Part shown: piece by piece, positions 8,883 through 20,545 of the stretch
Layout: each line of letters opens with the position of its first letter
Numbering within the stretch: position 1 is the stretch's first letter
Origin: Methylobacter tundripaludum SV96
Lineage (GTDB): Bacteria > Pseudomonadota > Gammaproteobacteria > Methylococcales > Methylomonadaceae
Assembly: GCF_000190755.2 (NCBI RefSeq)
Contig: NZ_JH109152.1
Location: forward strand, 2,297,937-2,361,936
Direction of reading: 5' to 3'
DNA length: 64,000 nucleotides
Program-made: the position numbers and the translations under genes
The notes under the pieces: generated by a model
Seen by the model: the letters and a program-made list of their open reading frames with translations, nothing else
What the model was told of the DNA's origin: nothing
Databases searched by the model: none

Positions 8883-10424
8883 ATGCAATTAAACCCATCT
8901 GAAATAAGTGATCTGATTAAAAAGAAGATCGAAAACTTCGACCTGAGCGCCGAGGCTCATACAGAAGGTACCGTAGTTAGTGTGACTGACGGTATTGTAC
9001 GAGTACATGGTCTTTCGGAAGCGATGCAAGGCGAGATGCTGGAATTTCCCGGCAATACCTTTGGCATGGCGCTTAACCTTGAAAGGGATTCCGTGGGTGT
9101 GGTGGTATTAGGTTCATACCAGCATATCTCTGAAGGCGATACCGTAAAATGTACCGGTAAAATTCTGGAAGTACCGGTTGGGGAAGCATTGCTGGGTCGT
9201 GTCGTTGACGCGCTGGGTAATCCTATCGACGGCAAAGGTGCTATTGAGACAACCGAAACTTCGCCGATTGAAAAAATTGCACCCGGTGTAATTGCCCGTC
9301 AATCAGTTGACGAACCTGTGCAACTGGGTTTGAAATCTATCGACGCGATGATTCCTGTTGGTCGCGGTCAGCGCGAGTTGATCATTGGCGATAGACAAAC
9401 CGGTAAAACGGCTATTGCAATTGATGCGATTATCAATCAAAAAGGTACAGGTATTAAATGTATCTATGTCGCTATCGGCCAAAAACGTGCATCGATTGCC
9501 AACGTAGTTCGGAAGCTCGAAGAGCACGGCGCAATGGCACATACTATTGTTGTCGCAGCGTCTGCATCGGAATCGGCAGCGTTACAATTTATCGCGCCTT
9601 ATACCGGCTGTTCGATGGGTGAGTTTTTCAGAGATCGTGGCGAAGATGCCTTGATCATCTATGACGATTTAACCAAGCAAGCCTGGGCTTATCGTCAGAT
9701 TTCCCTGTTGCTGCGCCGTCCGCCAGGCCGCGAAGCATACCCAGGGGATGTGTTCTATTTGCATTCTCGTTTGCTGGAAAGAGCGTCACGCATTAATGCA
9801 GCCGAAGTTGAGAAATTGACCGGCGGTAAGGTAAAAGGTAAAACAGGTTCATTGACCGCATTGCCTATTATTGAAACTCAAGGCGGCGACGTATCGGCTT
9901 TCGTACCGACTAACGTAATTTCTATTACCGATGGTCAGATCTTCCTGGAAAGTGATTTGTTTAACTCCGGCATACGCCCTGCGGTGAATGCAGGTTTGTC
10001 GGTATCGCGTGTAGGCGGTGCAGCTCAAACCAAGATCATCAAGAAATTGGGTGGCGGTACGCGTCTTGATTTGGCGCAATACCGTGAGTTGGCGGCTTTT
10101 GCACAGTTTGCATCCGACCTGGATGAAAACACCCGCAAGCAGATTGAACGCGGTCAACGTGTGACTGAGTTGATGAAGCAGAATCAATATTCGCCGATGT
10201 CGGTCGCGCAAATGGCGGTTTCCTTGTTTGCTGCCAATGAAGGTTTCCTGGATAGCTTGGAAGTTAACAAGGTCCTCGATTTTGAGGCTGCCTTACAGTC
10301 GTACATGACGTCAGAGCATTCTGAGTTAATGAACAACATTAATGCAACTGGCGATTTCAGTGACGACATAAGAAAGGGTATGCTTACAGCTATCCAGACT
10401 TTCGTCAAAACTCATAGCTGGTAA
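8883..10424 (+). CDS. atpA: ATP synthase F1 subunit alpha
   Basis: A 513-residue non-catalytic nucleotide-binding subunit. The Walker A box GDRQTGKT is at about 169-176, and [24 protein letters not shown] and the arginine-finger region [12 protein letters not shown] are intact. The N-terminal helix ([14 protein letters not shown]) that binds delta is present. Same length as E. coli AtpA. Confidence 0.98.
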   Translation: MQLNPSEISDLIKKKIENFDLSAEAHTEGTVVSVTDGIVRVHGLSEAMQGEMLEFPGNTFGMALNLERDSVGVVVLGSYQHISEGDTVKCTGKILEVPVGEALLGRVVDALGNPIDGKGAIETTETSPIEKIAPGVIARQSVDEPVQLGLKSIDAMIPVGRGQRELIIGDRQTGKTAIAIDAIINQKGTGIKCIYVAIGQKRASIANVVRKLEEHGAMAHTIVVAASASESAALQFIAPYTGCSMGEFFRDRGEDALIIYDDLTKQAWAYRQISLLLRRPPGREAYPGDVFYLHSRLLERASRINAAEVEKLTGGKVKGKTGSLTALPIIETQGGDVSAFVPTNVISITDGQIFLESDLFNSGIRPAVNAGLSVSRVGGAAQTKIIKKLGGGTRLDLAQYRELAAFAQFASDLDENTRKQIERGQRVTELMKQNQYSPMSVAQMAVSLFAANEGFLDSLEVNKVLDFEAALQSYMTSEHSELMNNINATGDFSDDIRKGMLTAIQTFVKTHSW

Positions 10425-10436
10425 AAGGGTCTTAAA

Positions 10437-11300
10437 ATGGCTGTTGGTAAAGAAATACGCACCAAGATCGGGAGTATAAAAAATACTCAAAAGATCACCC
10501 GGGCAATGGAAATGGTTGCCGCGAGTAAAATGCGTAAAACAAAAGACAGAATGCTGGCAACACGTCCATACTCCAAAAAAATTGGCCAGATTATCAAGCA
10601 TCTGGCTCAAGCAAATCCTGAGTATAAACACTCTTTTCTCGTTGAACGTGAGGTTAAGCGGGTTGGGATCATTGTGATTAGCTCCGACAGGGGCTTATGC
10701 GGCGGACTGAATTCAAATTTATTCAGAAGAACGCTGACGCAAATAATGCAATGGGACAAGGTAAATATTGAAGTGGATATTTGCACGATAGGCACGAAGG
10801 CATTTGGTTTTTTTGGCAACCTGAAAGCGAATTTAGTCGGTCAGGTTTCTAAATTGGGTGATACGCCGCACCAGCATGACATTGTCGGCATCATTAAGAT
10901 CATGTTGGATGCGTATGAGCAGGGTAGAATCGATGAATTGCATGTAGTTAGCAATGAGTTCGTTAATACCATGACCCAGAAGCCTACAATCGAAAAACTA
11001 TTGCCTGTCGTAGCCGGTGAGCTTGAGGAAAGTCTAAACGGTCATTGGGATTATATTTATGAACCTGATGCCAAAGAAGTTTTGGACCATTTGCTAACCC
11101 GATATATCGAATCTATCGTCTATCAGGGACTGGTTGAAAATAACGCCTGCGAACAAGCTGCCAGAATGGTGGCGATGAAGAGTGCTTCGGACAATGCTGG
11201 AAATATTATCAGCGAACTACAGCTGGTATATAACAAAGCCAGACAAGCCGCTATCACCCAGGAAATTTCAGAAATTGTTGCCGGTGCCGCAGCCGTTTAA
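10437..11300 (+). CDS. atpG: ATP synthase F1 subunit gamma
   Basis: A 287-residue central stalk subunit that rotates inside the alpha-beta hexamer. The N-terminal coiled coil [20 protein letters not shown] and AASKMRK, the central [11 protein letters not shown] motif and the C-terminal coiled coil ending in the [17 protein letters not shown] segment are all present. Length equals E. coli AtpG. A 61-base gap to atpD holds part of a GGCTCTCCTGAGC..GTCGAAG palindromic repeat. Confidence 0.97.
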   Translation: MAVGKEIRTKIGSIKNTQKITRAMEMVAASKMRKTKDRMLATRPYSKKIGQIIKHLAQANPEYKHSFLVEREVKRVGIIVISSDRGLCGGLNSNLFRRTLTQIMQWDKVNIEVDICTIGTKAFGFFGNLKANLVGQVSKLGDTPHQHDIVGIIKIMLDAYEQGRIDELHVVSNEFVNTMTQKPTIEKLLPVVAGELEESLNGHWDYIYEPDAKEVLDHLLTRYIESIVYQGLVENNACEQAARMVAMKSASDNAGNIISELQLVYNKARQAAITQEISEIVAGAAAV

Positions 11301-11334
11301 GGCTCTCCTGAGCTAGTCGAAGGACCCAAGTTAA

Positions 11335-12741
<1,407 letters not shown>

Positions 12742-12766
12742 GTTATAAAATTGCTAGGTAATAAAA

Positions 12767-13189
12767 ATGACCATGACCGTACATGTAGACATCGTTAGTG
12801 CAGAAAAGGAAATATTTTCCGGATTAGCGGAAATGGTATTTGCTCCTGCCGAACTTGGCGAAGTGGGCATTTCTCCTCGGCATGCACCATTAATATCCAG
12901 ACTTAAGGCCGGTGAAGTTCGGGTGAAAGTCAACGATAAGGAAACTTATCAGTTTTATGTGTCAGGAGGTATGCTGGAGATACAACCGCATATGATTACC
13001 ATTCTGGCTGACACGGCTATCAGAGCGAAAGATATTGATGAGGCAGCCGCAATAGAAGCCAAGGCCAGAGCTGAAGAAGCATTGGCAGACAAGTCGGGCA
13101 AGATTGATTTTGTAACGGCTCAGGTGCAATTGCAGGAAGCTGTTATGCAATTAAGAACATTGGATAGATTTAGAAAACGCGGCGGGTAG
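12767..13189 (+). CDS. atpC: ATP synthase F1 subunit epsilon
   Basis: A 140-residue central-stalk and regulatory subunit. The N-terminal beta-sandwich contains GEVGISPRHAPLISRLKAGEVRV and FYVSGGMLEIQP, followed by a two-helix C-terminal arm (IEAKARAEEALAD) that can inhibit hydrolysis. Last gene of the atp operon; a rho-independent terminator follows. Confidence 0.97.
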   Translation: MTMTVHVDIVSAEKEIFSGLAEMVFAPAELGEVGISPRHAPLISRLKAGEVRVKVNDKETYQFYVSGGMLEIQPHMITILADTAIRAKDIDEAAAIEAKARAEEALADKSGKIDFVTAQVQLQEAVMQLRTLDRFRKRGG

Positions 13190-13198
13190 TTGGGATAT

Positions 13199-13266
13199 TA
13201 CATGGCAAAGCTTTCGTTCTTGCTCATGTCCCTCGCCTACGTCCTGTAGGCGAAGCTCCTCCCTTT
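13199..13266. repeat. Repeat fragment between atpC and the operon terminator
   Basis: Carries AAGCTTTCGTTCTTGCTC and a CTCGCCTACG/CTGTAGGCGAAG inverted pair. Similar GGCTTTCGTTCCTACTCGCG lies at 7337..7360 and AAGCTTTGCCTCCATGG near 49070, so it probably belongs to the same family of dispersed repeats, as a partial copy. Confidence 0.5.
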
Positions 13267-13268
13267 TT

Positions 13269-13309
13269 AAAAAGCCCGGTAACGTATTCATGCGCTATCG
13301 GGCTTTTTT
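13269..13309 (+). terminator. Rho-independent terminator of the atp operon
   Basis: AAAAAGCCCG and CGGGCTTTTTT form the two arms around a loop of about 20 bases, with the right arm running into a T tract. It lies just after atpC and before glmU, which therefore probably has its own promoter or depends on readthrough. Confidence 0.85.
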
Positions 13310-13328
13310 GGTTTAACGGAATATCAAA

Positions 13329-14795
13329 ATGAACATAAAGACCATTATTCTGGCTGCGGGTAAAGGAACGCGGATGCGTTCGGAGCTACCCAAAATTTTA
13401 CATAAAATTGCCAATAGACCTTTACTGCAGCATGTTTACGACACCGCCAAGCACTTGGAAAACAATACTATCAAGATTGTTGTAGGCCATGGTGCGGATC
13501 AGGTTACAGAAGCCTTGAAAAACCTGGATGCCGACTGGATAGAGCAAAAGCAGCAGTTAGGCACGGGCCACGCTGTGCAGCAAGTGAGCGATCAAATTGC
13601 CGATTCCGATAATGTGCTGATACTGTATGGCGATGTACCCTTGTTGAAATTGGCAACCATCAGACTGCTGATAAACAATGTCAACGATCAGTCTCTGGCT
13701 TTACTCACCGTAAATCTTGCCAATCCGGCCGGCTATGGCAGAATAGTCCGCAATGCAGCCGGGCAGGTTACAAAAATTGTCGAAGAAAAAGACGCGGCAT
13801 TGAGCGAAAAGCAGATCAACGAAGTCAATACCGGCATCATGGCGGTGCAAGGCAAGCAATTAAAAAAATGGCTGAGCCAGTTAAATAATAGCAACGTCCA
13901 GGGTGAATATTATTTGACTGATGTGATTGAAATGGCCGTCGCCGATCAAATTAACATCGTGACCAGCCAGCCCGAAACCGAGGATGAAGTATTGGGTGTC
14001 AATAATCGCATACAGCTCAGTCACTTGGAACGCGTCTACCAACAAGAGCAAGCCAATAGTTTGATGGAGCAGGGGGTCACCTTAAAAGACCCGATGCGCT
14101 TTGATCAAAGAGGTTCGATAGAGAGTCTGGGGCAAGACATAGAAATCGATATTAATGTGATCTTGGAAGGAAAAAACAGCATCGGCAGCAATGTCAAAAT
14201 CGGCGCCAACACCCAGATAAAAAATTCCATTATCGGCGACTATGTGGAAATCCTGGCAAACTGCGTCATAGAAGATGCGGTTATCGGGCAGGGCAGCAGA
14301 ATCGGTCCTTACGCCAGACTAAGGCCGGAAAGCGTTCTGGCTAATGACGTGCATATCGGTAATTTCGTAGAGATAAAGAAATCATCGGTAGCCGCAGGCA
14401 GCAAAATAAATCATTTAAGCTATATCGGCGATACGACGGTGGGCAGTAAAGTCAACATCGGCGCGGGAACCATTACCTGTAATTATGATGGCGTTAACAA
14501 GTTCAGAACCGTTATTGAAGACGGCGCTTTTATAGGCTCGGATACCCAGTTGGTCGCTCCGGTTACTATAGGCAGAAACGCTACGATAGGCGCAGGATCA
14601 ACCATTACCAAAGACAGCCCTGAGAATCAGTTGACCTTAAGCAGGGCCAAACAGATGTCCCTTGCCGGATGGCAACGACCCGTTAAGCAGGACTGCATGG
14701 ATGCAGGAAGGTACGACTCCACGGATGGAGGAGGTAGAGCAACGCAGGAGCAGTTGCCGAGTGTAATGTTGGGAACAATTACCGAGGAGAAATAA
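13329..14795 (+). CDS. glmU: Bifunctional N-acetylglucosamine-1-phosphate uridyltransferase / glucosamine-1-phosphate acetyltransferase GlmU
   Basis: Makes UDP-GlcNAc for peptidoglycan and LPS. The N-terminal uridyltransferase has [15 protein letters not shown], and further on GTGHAVQQ and LYGDVPLL. The C-terminal left-handed beta-helix acetyltransferase shows hexapeptide repeats and the [13 protein letters not shown] and CNYDG segments. The normal protein ends near GWQRPVK (E. coli is 456 residues). Here it continues 34 residues (455-488) because a dispersed repeat (14691..14761) is fused in frame, with the stop lying beyond it. The tail is not expected to touch the active sites. glmS follows after one base. 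Confidence 0.97.
   Translation: MNIKTIILAAGKGTRMRSELPKILHKIANRPLLQHVYDTAKHLENNTIKIVVGHGADQVTEALKNLDADWIEQKQQLGTGHAVQQVSDQIADSDNVLILYGDVPLLKLATIRLLINNVNDQSLALLTVNLANPAGYGRIVRNAAGQVTKIVEEKDAALSEKQINEVNTGIMAVQGKQLKKWLSQLNNSNVQGEYYLTDVIEMAVADQINIVTSQPETEDEVLGVNNRIQLSHLERVYQQEQANSLMEQGVTLKDPMRFDQRGSIESLGQDIEIDINVILEGKNSIGSNVKIGANTQIKNSIIGDYVEILANCVIEDAVIGQGSRIGPYARLRPESVLANDVHIGNFVEIKKSSVAAGSKINHLSYIGDTTVGSKVNIGAGTITCNYDGVNKFRTVIEDGAFIGSDTQLVAPVTIGRNATIGAGSTITKDSPENQLTLSRAKQMSLAGWQRPVKQDCMDAGRYDSTDGGGRATQEQLPSVMLGTITEEK
14691..14761 (+). repeat. Dispersed repeat forming the C-terminal tail of GlmU
   Basis: Starts GACTGCATGGATGCAGGAAGG and ends with GGTAGAGCAACGCAGGAGCA then GTTGCCGAG, the same ends and core as the intergenic copies near 40214 and 53067. 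It begins at codon 455 of glmU, exactly where the conserved protein normally ends, so it replaced the original stop region and encodes about 24 of the extra residues. Confidence 0.85.
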
Positions 14796-14796
14796 T

Positions 14797-16626
14797 ATGT
14801 GTGGAATTGTAGGCGGTATCGCGCAACGAAATGTAGTGCCTATTTTATTGGAAGGCCTAAAGCGGCTGGAATATCGCGGTTATGATTCGGCAGGCCTCGC
14901 GGTTATAAGCAATCAGCAAATCTACCGGAAACGGGAGCTGGGCAAAGTAAAGGGACTTGAGGCGCTGCTGGAAGCCGATCCTATCTCAGGCAATATTGGA
15001 ATAGCGCATACCCGATGGGCGACCCACGGTAAACCCAGTACGGCTAATGCGCATCCGCATATTTGCCGGAATAAAGTTGCCGTAGTCCATAACGGCATCA
15101 TTGAAAACCATGAGCATTTAAGAGAAGTGCAGCTGAAGCAGGGCTACGAGTTCACTTCAGAAACCGATACCGAAGTTATCGTGCATGAAATTCATCACGC
15201 TATGGAATCTACCGACGGGTTGCTGAGCGCCGTTAAACAGGCCGTCAAAAAACTGGATGGCGCCTATGCGCTGGGGATAATGAGCATTGATAGTCCCGAT
15301 ATCCTGATAGCATGCAGAAAAGGCAGTCCGCTGGTTATCGGCGTCGGGATAGGCGAATATTTTATTGCCTCCGATGTGGCGGCATTGCTCCCGGTTACGC
15401 AACGTTTTATATTTCTGGAAGACGGCGACATAGCGGCGATCACCATAGACGGGCTGGTTATTTATGACCGGGATGATCAGGCAGTCAGTCGTCCGATCAT
15501 AGAAAGTCAGTTGACCGCGGATGCCGTCGATAAAGGCGACTATCGTCATTATATGCTGAAAGAAATTTACGAACAGCCCTTTGCTATTTCGCAAGCCCTG
15601 GAAGGCCGGTTCATTAACAATCGCCTGCAGGAAAACGCATTCGGGCATAACGCCGCCGAAGTGTTCGATAACATAAAAGCCATCCAGATTTTAGCCTGCG
15701 GCACCAGCTATCATGCCGGGATGGTGGCACGCTACTGGTTTGAAGAACTGGCCCGCGTCCCCTGCAATATCGAAGTAGCCAGTGAATTTCGCTACCGAAG
15801 CCCGGTATTAGCGCCGGATACCCTGATTGTCACCATATCGCAATCCGGCGAAACCGCCGACACACTGGCAGCATTGTTGGAAGCCAAGAAACTGGGCGCA
15901 AAATATTCATTAGCCATTTGCAACGTGCCTGAAAGTTCGTTGGTCAGAGAATCGGATCTGGTATTAATGACCCGTGCGGGCCCTGAAATTGGCGTCGCAT
16001 CGACCAAAGCATTCACCACGCAACTGGCAACATTGATGCTATTGGTTATTGCGATCGGCAGACGCTTTCACCTGACCGAAATAGTGGAGCAAAAGATCAC
16101 CTCGGAACTCTTCAGCTTGCCGGGGAAAATTGAGAAAGTATTACAGTTGGATGATGAAATTAAAGTCCTGGCCGAGCAATTTGCCGAAAAACAGCATGCC
16201 TTGTTTCTAGGCAGGGGCACCCATTATCCGATAGCCATGGAAGGGGCGTTAAAATTAAAGGAAATTTCCTATATTCATGCCGAGGCCTACCCGGCAGGCG
16301 AGTTAAAACACGGCCCCTTGGCATTAATCGATGCCGACATGCCGGTTGTAACCGTCGCGCCGAACAATAGCCTGCTGGAAAAACTCAAATCCAATATACA
16401 GGAAGTCAGCGCAAGAGGCGGGCAACTTATTGTTTTTATGGATGAAACATTGGCATCGGCAAATGATGAAAATGTACGGATCGTAAAAGTACCTCAAGTC
16501 GGCAATGAGATTTCGCCGATTGTGTACACCATCCCATTGCAACTGTTGGCTTATCATGTCGCGGTGTTGAAGGGTACGGATGTTGATCAACCCAGAAATC
16601 TTGCGAAATCGGTTACGGTGGAATAG
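14797..16626 (+). CDS. glmS: Glutamine-fructose-6-phosphate aminotransferase (isomerizing) GlmS
   Basis: A 609-residue enzyme making glucosamine-6-phosphate from fructose-6-phosphate and glutamine, the entry step to UDP-GlcNAc. The N-terminal glutaminase starts with catalytic Cys2 (MCGIVGG) and has RWATHGKPS and NGIIENH. Two SIS domains follow: CGTSYHAG with SQSGETADT, then [21 protein letters not shown]. Length matches E. coli GlmS (609). No glmS ribozyme is expected in Proteobacteria and none is seen. It is coupled to glmU, giving the two outer steps of one pathway together. Confidence 0.98.
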   Translation: MCGIVGGIAQRNVVPILLEGLKRLEYRGYDSAGLAVISNQQIYRKRELGKVKGLEALLEADPISGNIGIAHTRWATHGKPSTANAHPHICRNKVAVVHNGIIENHEHLREVQLKQGYEFTSETDTEVIVHEIHHAMESTDGLLSAVKQAVKKLDGAYALGIMSIDSPDILIACRKGSPLVIGVGIGEYFIASDVAALLPVTQRFIFLEDGDIAAITIDGLVIYDRDDQAVSRPIIESQLTADAVDKGDYRHYMLKEIYEQPFAISQALEGRFINNRLQENAFGHNAAEVFDNIKAIQILACGTSYHAGMVARYWFEELARVPCNIEVASEFRYRSPVLAPDTLIVTISQSGETADTLAALLEAKKLGAKYSLAICNVPESSLVRESDLVLMTRAGPEIGVASTKAFTTQLATLMLLVIAIGRRFHLTEIVEQKITSELFSLPGKIEKVLQLDDEIKVLAEQFAEKQHALFLGRGTHYPIAMEGALKLKEISYIHAEAYPAGELKHGPLALIDADMPVVTVAPNNSLLEKLKSNIQEVSARGGQLIVFMDETLASANDENVRIVKVPQVGNEISPIVYTIPLQLLAYHVAVLKGTDVDQPRNLAKSVTVE

Positions 16627-16629
16627 AAA

Positions 16630-17175
16630 ATGGCAAAATTATCATTACAAGAACAATTACTAAAGTCCGGTTTGGTCAGCGCCGCTCAAGCCAAAAGCGT
16701 TAAATCCGACAAGCGCAAGCAAACCCAGCAGCAGCGCAAGAACAAAGTCGAAGTGGTTGACGAGGCCAAAGAACTGGCTCAAAAAGCACAGGCTGAAAAA
16801 ATCCAAAGGGATCGGGAGCTTAACCAGTTGCGCCAGCAGCAGGACGAGCAAAAACAGTTGGCCGCTCAAATAAAACAGATCATTGAATTAAATCGGCTGC
16901 CTAGAGACGCTGAAGGCTTGGCCTTTAATTTTACCGATAATAATAAGGTCAAGCGGCTATACGTCTCGGAGGGGATGCGCGATCAAATTGCCGAAGGACG
17001 GCTGGCTATTGTAAAGCTTGGGCCGCAATATGAAGTGGTGTCAGCCGAGGTGGCGCAAAAAATCCAGGCGCGCGATGCCGCCAGCGTGATTGTCTTTAAT
17101 GAGTCCAATAAAACGACCGATGTGGTTGATGATGCTTACGCAGCGTATCAGGTTCCCGATGATTTGATCTGGTAG
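16630..17175 (+). CDS. DUF2058 (YaiL-like) nucleoprotein
   Basis: A 181-residue protein with the N-terminal signature LSLQEQLLKSGLVSAAQAK, a long basic coiled-coil stretch rich in Gln, Lys and Arg (residues about 28-85) and a compact C-terminal part (AFNFTDNNKVKRLYV and LAIVKLGPQYEVV). This is the DUF2058/YaiL family, thought to associate with nucleic acid; exact function is unknown. It begins three bases after glmS, so it is probably cotranscribed. Confidence 0.9.
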   Translation: MAKLSLQEQLLKSGLVSAAQAKSVKSDKRKQTQQQRKNKVEVVDEAKELAQKAQAEKIQRDRELNQLRQQQDEQKQLAAQIKQIIELNRLPRDAEGLAFNFTDNNKVKRLYVSEGMRDQIAEGRLAIVKLGPQYEVVSAEVAQKIQARDAASVIVFNESNKTTDVVDDAYAAYQVPDDLIW

Positions 17176-17588
17176 GGATAGTTGCTGCGTTCCAGTATAG
17201 CTGTTTAAGCGTGTTTTTATATTTAAATACAGTTAGTTATAAAACTATTTTTGCCTCCTCTTCTGATAGGTGATTGCATGGTGCAGTTGCCGGGAGGGTT
17301 GAGGAGAATAAAATCAACTTTTCACCTTCTTATCTCTGCTGTTTATCAGCTCGTTCCCTTTTGCAGGCAGTTTGCTGCTGCAACTAGCCAAGACGCGATC
17401 CATAAATCAAGAAGACGCCACGCCGTAAGATAACAACCGGCCATTATTCGATTTATCATAAAAAAACCAGAATCCAAAAACATGTTTTGGAACTACCTCA
17501 TTACAGTTTGTCGTATAACAGGAGTGCAAGCTTTGCTTGCCCATTAACCTAAAAACCGCAGTGGAGCATTCCAAACGGGTAGTAGGAA

Positions 17589-17684
17589 GTGAAAGCCGTT
17601 CATGCTTCGACAAGGCTCTCCTGAGCGTAGCCGAAGCCTGTCATGAGCTTGTCGAATGGGGCTCAGCACGAAGGCGGCTTTCAC
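17589..17684. repeat. 96-bp palindromic repeat of the CTTCGACAAG type
   Basis: Outer arms GTGAAAGCCG (17589..17598) and CGGCTTTCAC (17675..17684) are exact inverse complements. Inside, GCTTCGACAAG is mirrored by CTTGTCGAA and CTCCTGAGCGTAGCCGAAG lies near the centre. Related fragments occur at about 11301..11332, inside polA near 45605..45645 and inside relA near 47838..47870. This is a small palindromic element of REP type. Confidence 0.75.
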
Positions 17685-18302
17685 GCGCTCCAACTGCATT
17701 TTTAGGATTAACAATTCATCGCATAACTTGCGGGCAAAGCCTGTGCGCCATCCTTAAGTTGATGCGTATGCTGTTCATAAGATTCCATATAACAAAGATA
17801 TTTTTTCGTAGTTATTTCCTTGCTGAAAAATGCACACTATAGTTATCAATGCAATTCATTGATTCGATTTGTAAAATATCCTACGTGTAATCCATTTCCT
17901 ACAAAATGCCGGTGTTGTTTTTGTAGGGCGATTCCTAGCTAAGTTCAGATTGCCCTGATTGTGGCTGTCGCTCGATCGGTTCAGACTCGATGCCAACTGA
18001 ATAGCCCTGCCGGATTGTGATGTCGGCGGGCAAAAACTTATCGCGCAAAAAAGAGGAATTAACCGCATGTCGAAAACCAGTCAAAACCACTGTCAAGAGG
18101 TTGGGGTGACCGGCCTTGTGGGTTTGATCTGTAGTTATGCGGTAATGGGAGCCGTTATGCTTCCTGTAAACGAACAAAAAATACAGTATAACCTGTTGTT
18201 ATTTAAAGGATTTACCCCCCCCGGGTTTAGCAAAATACATGCCAGAATAGAGATTGGCCTGGGATTTATTTCCAAAGGCTGCTTAGCTTTTCGCCCCCCT
18301 AG

Positions 18303-18496
18303 TTGTTTTCACGTTAATCGGATATATCCGGAATTATTGCCGGAAGCGCACACTCGCGCTTCCCGGTGTGGAACTCTTTCCACATATGCCCCCTATCCCG
18401 AAGTCTACTCAAGACTTTCGATGCCTGATTGTGTTCGCGTTAAGCGTACATATCCAGAAGCGTCCCCATGCTTACCGCTATGGAATTTCTTCCATG
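18303..18496 (+). repeat. Two diverged tandem structured units upstream of the chemosensory operon
   Basis: Unit A (18303..18385) and unit B (18429..18496) share TTGTnTTCnCGTTAA near their start, then CATATCC/TATATCC and an AAGCG block, and both end in a hairpin: TGTGGAA/TTCCACA (18367..18384) in A and ATGGAA/TTCCAT (18480..18495) in B. Unit A has a further stem GGAAGCG/CGCTTCC. They lie 98 or more bases before the first che gene and would be transcribed if the promoter is upstream. Function unknown. Confidence 0.5.
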
Positions 18497-18593
18497 GTTG
18501 GTTCTTATTCCGACTGGTTGCCATCGCATCCCGGCGGTTGTTTTACTGTTCGTTAAAATCCCGTTTTTATTAAAATCTTAAAGGAGAAACCCG

Positions 18594-20516
18594 ATGGCTA
18601 TCGTCAAAAAAACCAATACCAGAACCGCCTCCGCATCAGCGGTAGAAGGCAGTCATTCGTCTAGCGTGACTGCACGCGATGCGGATGCCCAGCGCAAGAA
18701 AGCGCGTACCCTCGCCAAACAACAGCAGGCGGCAGAGCGCATCGCTGCAGCAACCGGTCAGCTGGCCTCCGGCATTAACGAAGCGGCTTCCGCGTCCGAA
18801 GAATTGAAGCGCGCCGGCGACCAGATCGCCACCGGCGCCGAAGAAGCATCAGGCGCTGCTCAGGAATCGCTGGCAGCGGTCAACCAGGTAAGCGTTGCCA
18901 TTGCCCGTCAGTTGCAAAACGCAGACATCAGCCAGACCAAAGGCGAAGTCATACAAGCCTTGGTGGCCAAGGCCAGCGCTGAAGTCGCCGGTCTGGTGAC
19001 TAATGTGGGCGTGGCAGCGCAACGCCAGTCTTCGTCGGTGGAAAGGGTGGTCGAGCTTGAAAAGCAGGCGGCCAATATCGGCGATATCGTCAAGGCTGTA
19101 GCGCGCATTGCCGACCAGACCAACTTGCTGGCGCTTAATGCCGCGATTGAAGCGGCGCGCGCCGGACAGCACGGCAAGGGCTTTGCCGTCGTGGCCGACG
19201 AAGTGCGCACCCTGGCAGAAACGTCAGAAAAGAGCGCACAACAGATTCAGGAGCTGGTGGGACAAATTCAGCAGGAAGTTAAAGTCATCGCCGATGGCAT
19301 CAACACCTCGGCAAAAACCATCGAGGGAGAAATCGAAAACGGCAAGACCATCACCATGCAACTGGAACAGATCCGTGTGGATGTGATCGAGATCGTCGGC
19401 GGTATTCGGGAAATCGCCAGCGGCGCCCAGCAGTCCAGCACCGCAGCGCAACAGACCATGCAAGCCTCGGAAACGATTGCCTCGGCTGCTGAAGAGCAAT
19501 CCACTGCCGCTGAAGAAGCCGGTAAAACCGTGGAGGAACAAGCGCAAGCGTTGGCCGAGTGCGAGCAGGCCGCGCAAAACCTGTCCGAGTTGGCCGAAGA
19601 CCTTAAAAACTCCACCGACGTCGCCAAGAGCGCCGAAGAAGTGGCTTCCGCCGCCGAGGAACTGTCTTCCGCCGTGCAGGAAATCAACCGTTCCGGTACC
19701 CAGATCATGGCTGCTATCGAACAAATCCGTCGAGGCGCACAAGCGCAGGCGGCGGCGACCGAAGAATCTGCTGCTGCCATTGCCCAGATCGAAAAGGGTA
19801 TCGAAGTGGCCCAGGCCCGTGCGACCGTCGGCGGCGAAAAAGTTGCGGCAATCAAGGAACTATTGGATGTCAACAAAACGTCTATCGATACGATGATTGC
19901 CGGCGTTTCCGGTTCGGCAGACGCGACCCGCGACAGCATCAGGCAAGTCAAGGAGCTGGAGCTGGTGTCGCGCCGTATCGACAAGATTGTCGATGCCATT
20001 GCCACGGTTTCCATCCAAACCAACATGCTGGCCGTCAACGGCTCAATCGAAGCCGCGCGCGCCGGAGAATACGGCAAGGGCTTCGTGGTTGTAGCGACCG
20101 ATATTCGTAACTTGGCGCACGATTCCGCCGAGAATGCCGACCGCATCAAGGATCTGGTTAAAGCGGTACAGGATCAGATCGGTACAGTCGCTCGCGACTT
20201 GGAGGAGATCCAGGCTGCGGCGCTGAGCGAAGTGGAAAAGGCCAAGGCCACGACCGAAAATCTGGTGCTGATCGAAACCGACATCGCTGTGGTGGAAACC
20301 GGCACTACTGAAATACTGACCGCTTCCAACGAGATTGCCGCCGCCATCGCCCAGGTGAAAACCGGTGTGGACCAAATTTCCGCCGCCGCTCAGGAAGCCG
20401 AAAAAGCCGCTGCCGAGGCCGGCGCTGCCGCCACTCAGCAATCGCAAGGCGCTGAGGAACTGGCTGCCGCCGTCGAGGAGATTGCTTCTCTTGCCGACGA
20501 ACTGCAAAGCGCTTGA
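18594..20516 (+). CDS. Cytoplasmic chemoreceptor with two signalling tips
   Basis: A 640-residue methyl-accepting chemotaxis-type protein without membrane segment, signal peptide or recognisable ligand domain. It contains two complete receptor hairpin tips. The first is [20 protein letters not shown] then [16 protein letters not shown] (about 170-210). The second is [20 protein letters not shown] then [16 protein letters not shown] (about 470-510). The rest is Ala/Glu-rich coiled coil. Each tip normally contacts CheA and CheW, so one molecule could bridge two baseplates or bind twice. A good AAAGGAGAAACCCG site precedes the ATG. First gene of the chemosensory-stressosome locus; its input is probably protein-protein or metabolic. 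Confidence 0.92.
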   Translation: MAIVKKTNTRTASASAVEGSHSSSVTARDADAQRKKARTLAKQQQAAERIAAATGQLASGINEAASASEELKRAGDQIATGAEEASGAAQESLAAVNQVSVAIARQLQNADISQTKGEVIQALVAKASAEVAGLVTNVGVAAQRQSSSVERVVELEKQAANIGDIVKAVARIADQTNLLALNAAIEAARAGQHGKGFAVVADEVRTLAETSEKSAQQIQELVGQIQQEVKVIADGINTSAKTIEGEIENGKTITMQLEQIRVDVIEIVGGIREIASGAQQSSTAAQQTMQASETIASAAEEQSTAAEEAGKTVEEQAQALAECEQAAQNLSELAEDLKNSTDVAKSAEEVASAAEELSSAVQEINRSGTQIMAAIEQIRRGAQAQAAATEESAAAIAQIEKGIEVAQARATVGGEKVAAIKELLDVNKTSIDTMIAGVSGSADATRDSIRQVKELELVSRRIDKIVDAIATVSIQTNMLAVNGSIEAARAGEYGKGFVVVATDIRNLAHDSAENADRIKDLVKAVQDQIGTVARDLEEIQAAALSEVEKAKATTENLVLIETDIAVVETGTTEILTASNEIAAAIAQVKTGVDQISAAAQEAEKAAAEAGAAATQQSQGAEELAAAVEEIASLADELQSA

Positions 20517-20545
20517 TTTTGCCCATTGATTCCCAGGAGATTGTC

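Larger units (their letters stand above)
17176..18593. other. 1.4-kb gene-free stretch rich in repeats
   Basis: No ORF here has recognisable protein sequence. The longest frame (18067..18573, 168 codons) is rich in Cys, Pro and Arg and its second half is read from repeated DNA, so I do not call it. The stretch contains a 96-bp palindromic repeat (17589..17684), scattered AT-rich DNA around 17740-17880, and two diverged structured repeat units (18303..18496) just upstream of the chemosensory operon. The operon promoter and leader most likely lie in the last few hundred bases, but no promoter boxes stand out. Confidence 0.6.

Noticed and set aside
12962-13150. Short antisense ORFs within the atp genes
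   Set aside because: Each lies wholly inside a well-conserved subunit gene and shows no protein-like features.
18067-18573. 168-codon ORF upstream of the chemoreceptor gene
   Set aside because: Cys/Pro/Arg-rich, no family resemblance, its second half is translated from the two tandem structured units, and no good ribosome binding site precedes it.
17176-18593. GEMM-type c-di-GMP riboswitch upstream of the signalling locus
   Set aside because: Searched by eye for the GEMM conserved cores and found none; only the diverged tandem hairpin units are present.
19268-20149. 293-codon antisense ORF opposite the double-tipped receptor
   Set aside because: Ala/Ser-rich mirror of the receptor's coiled coil; no independent signal.
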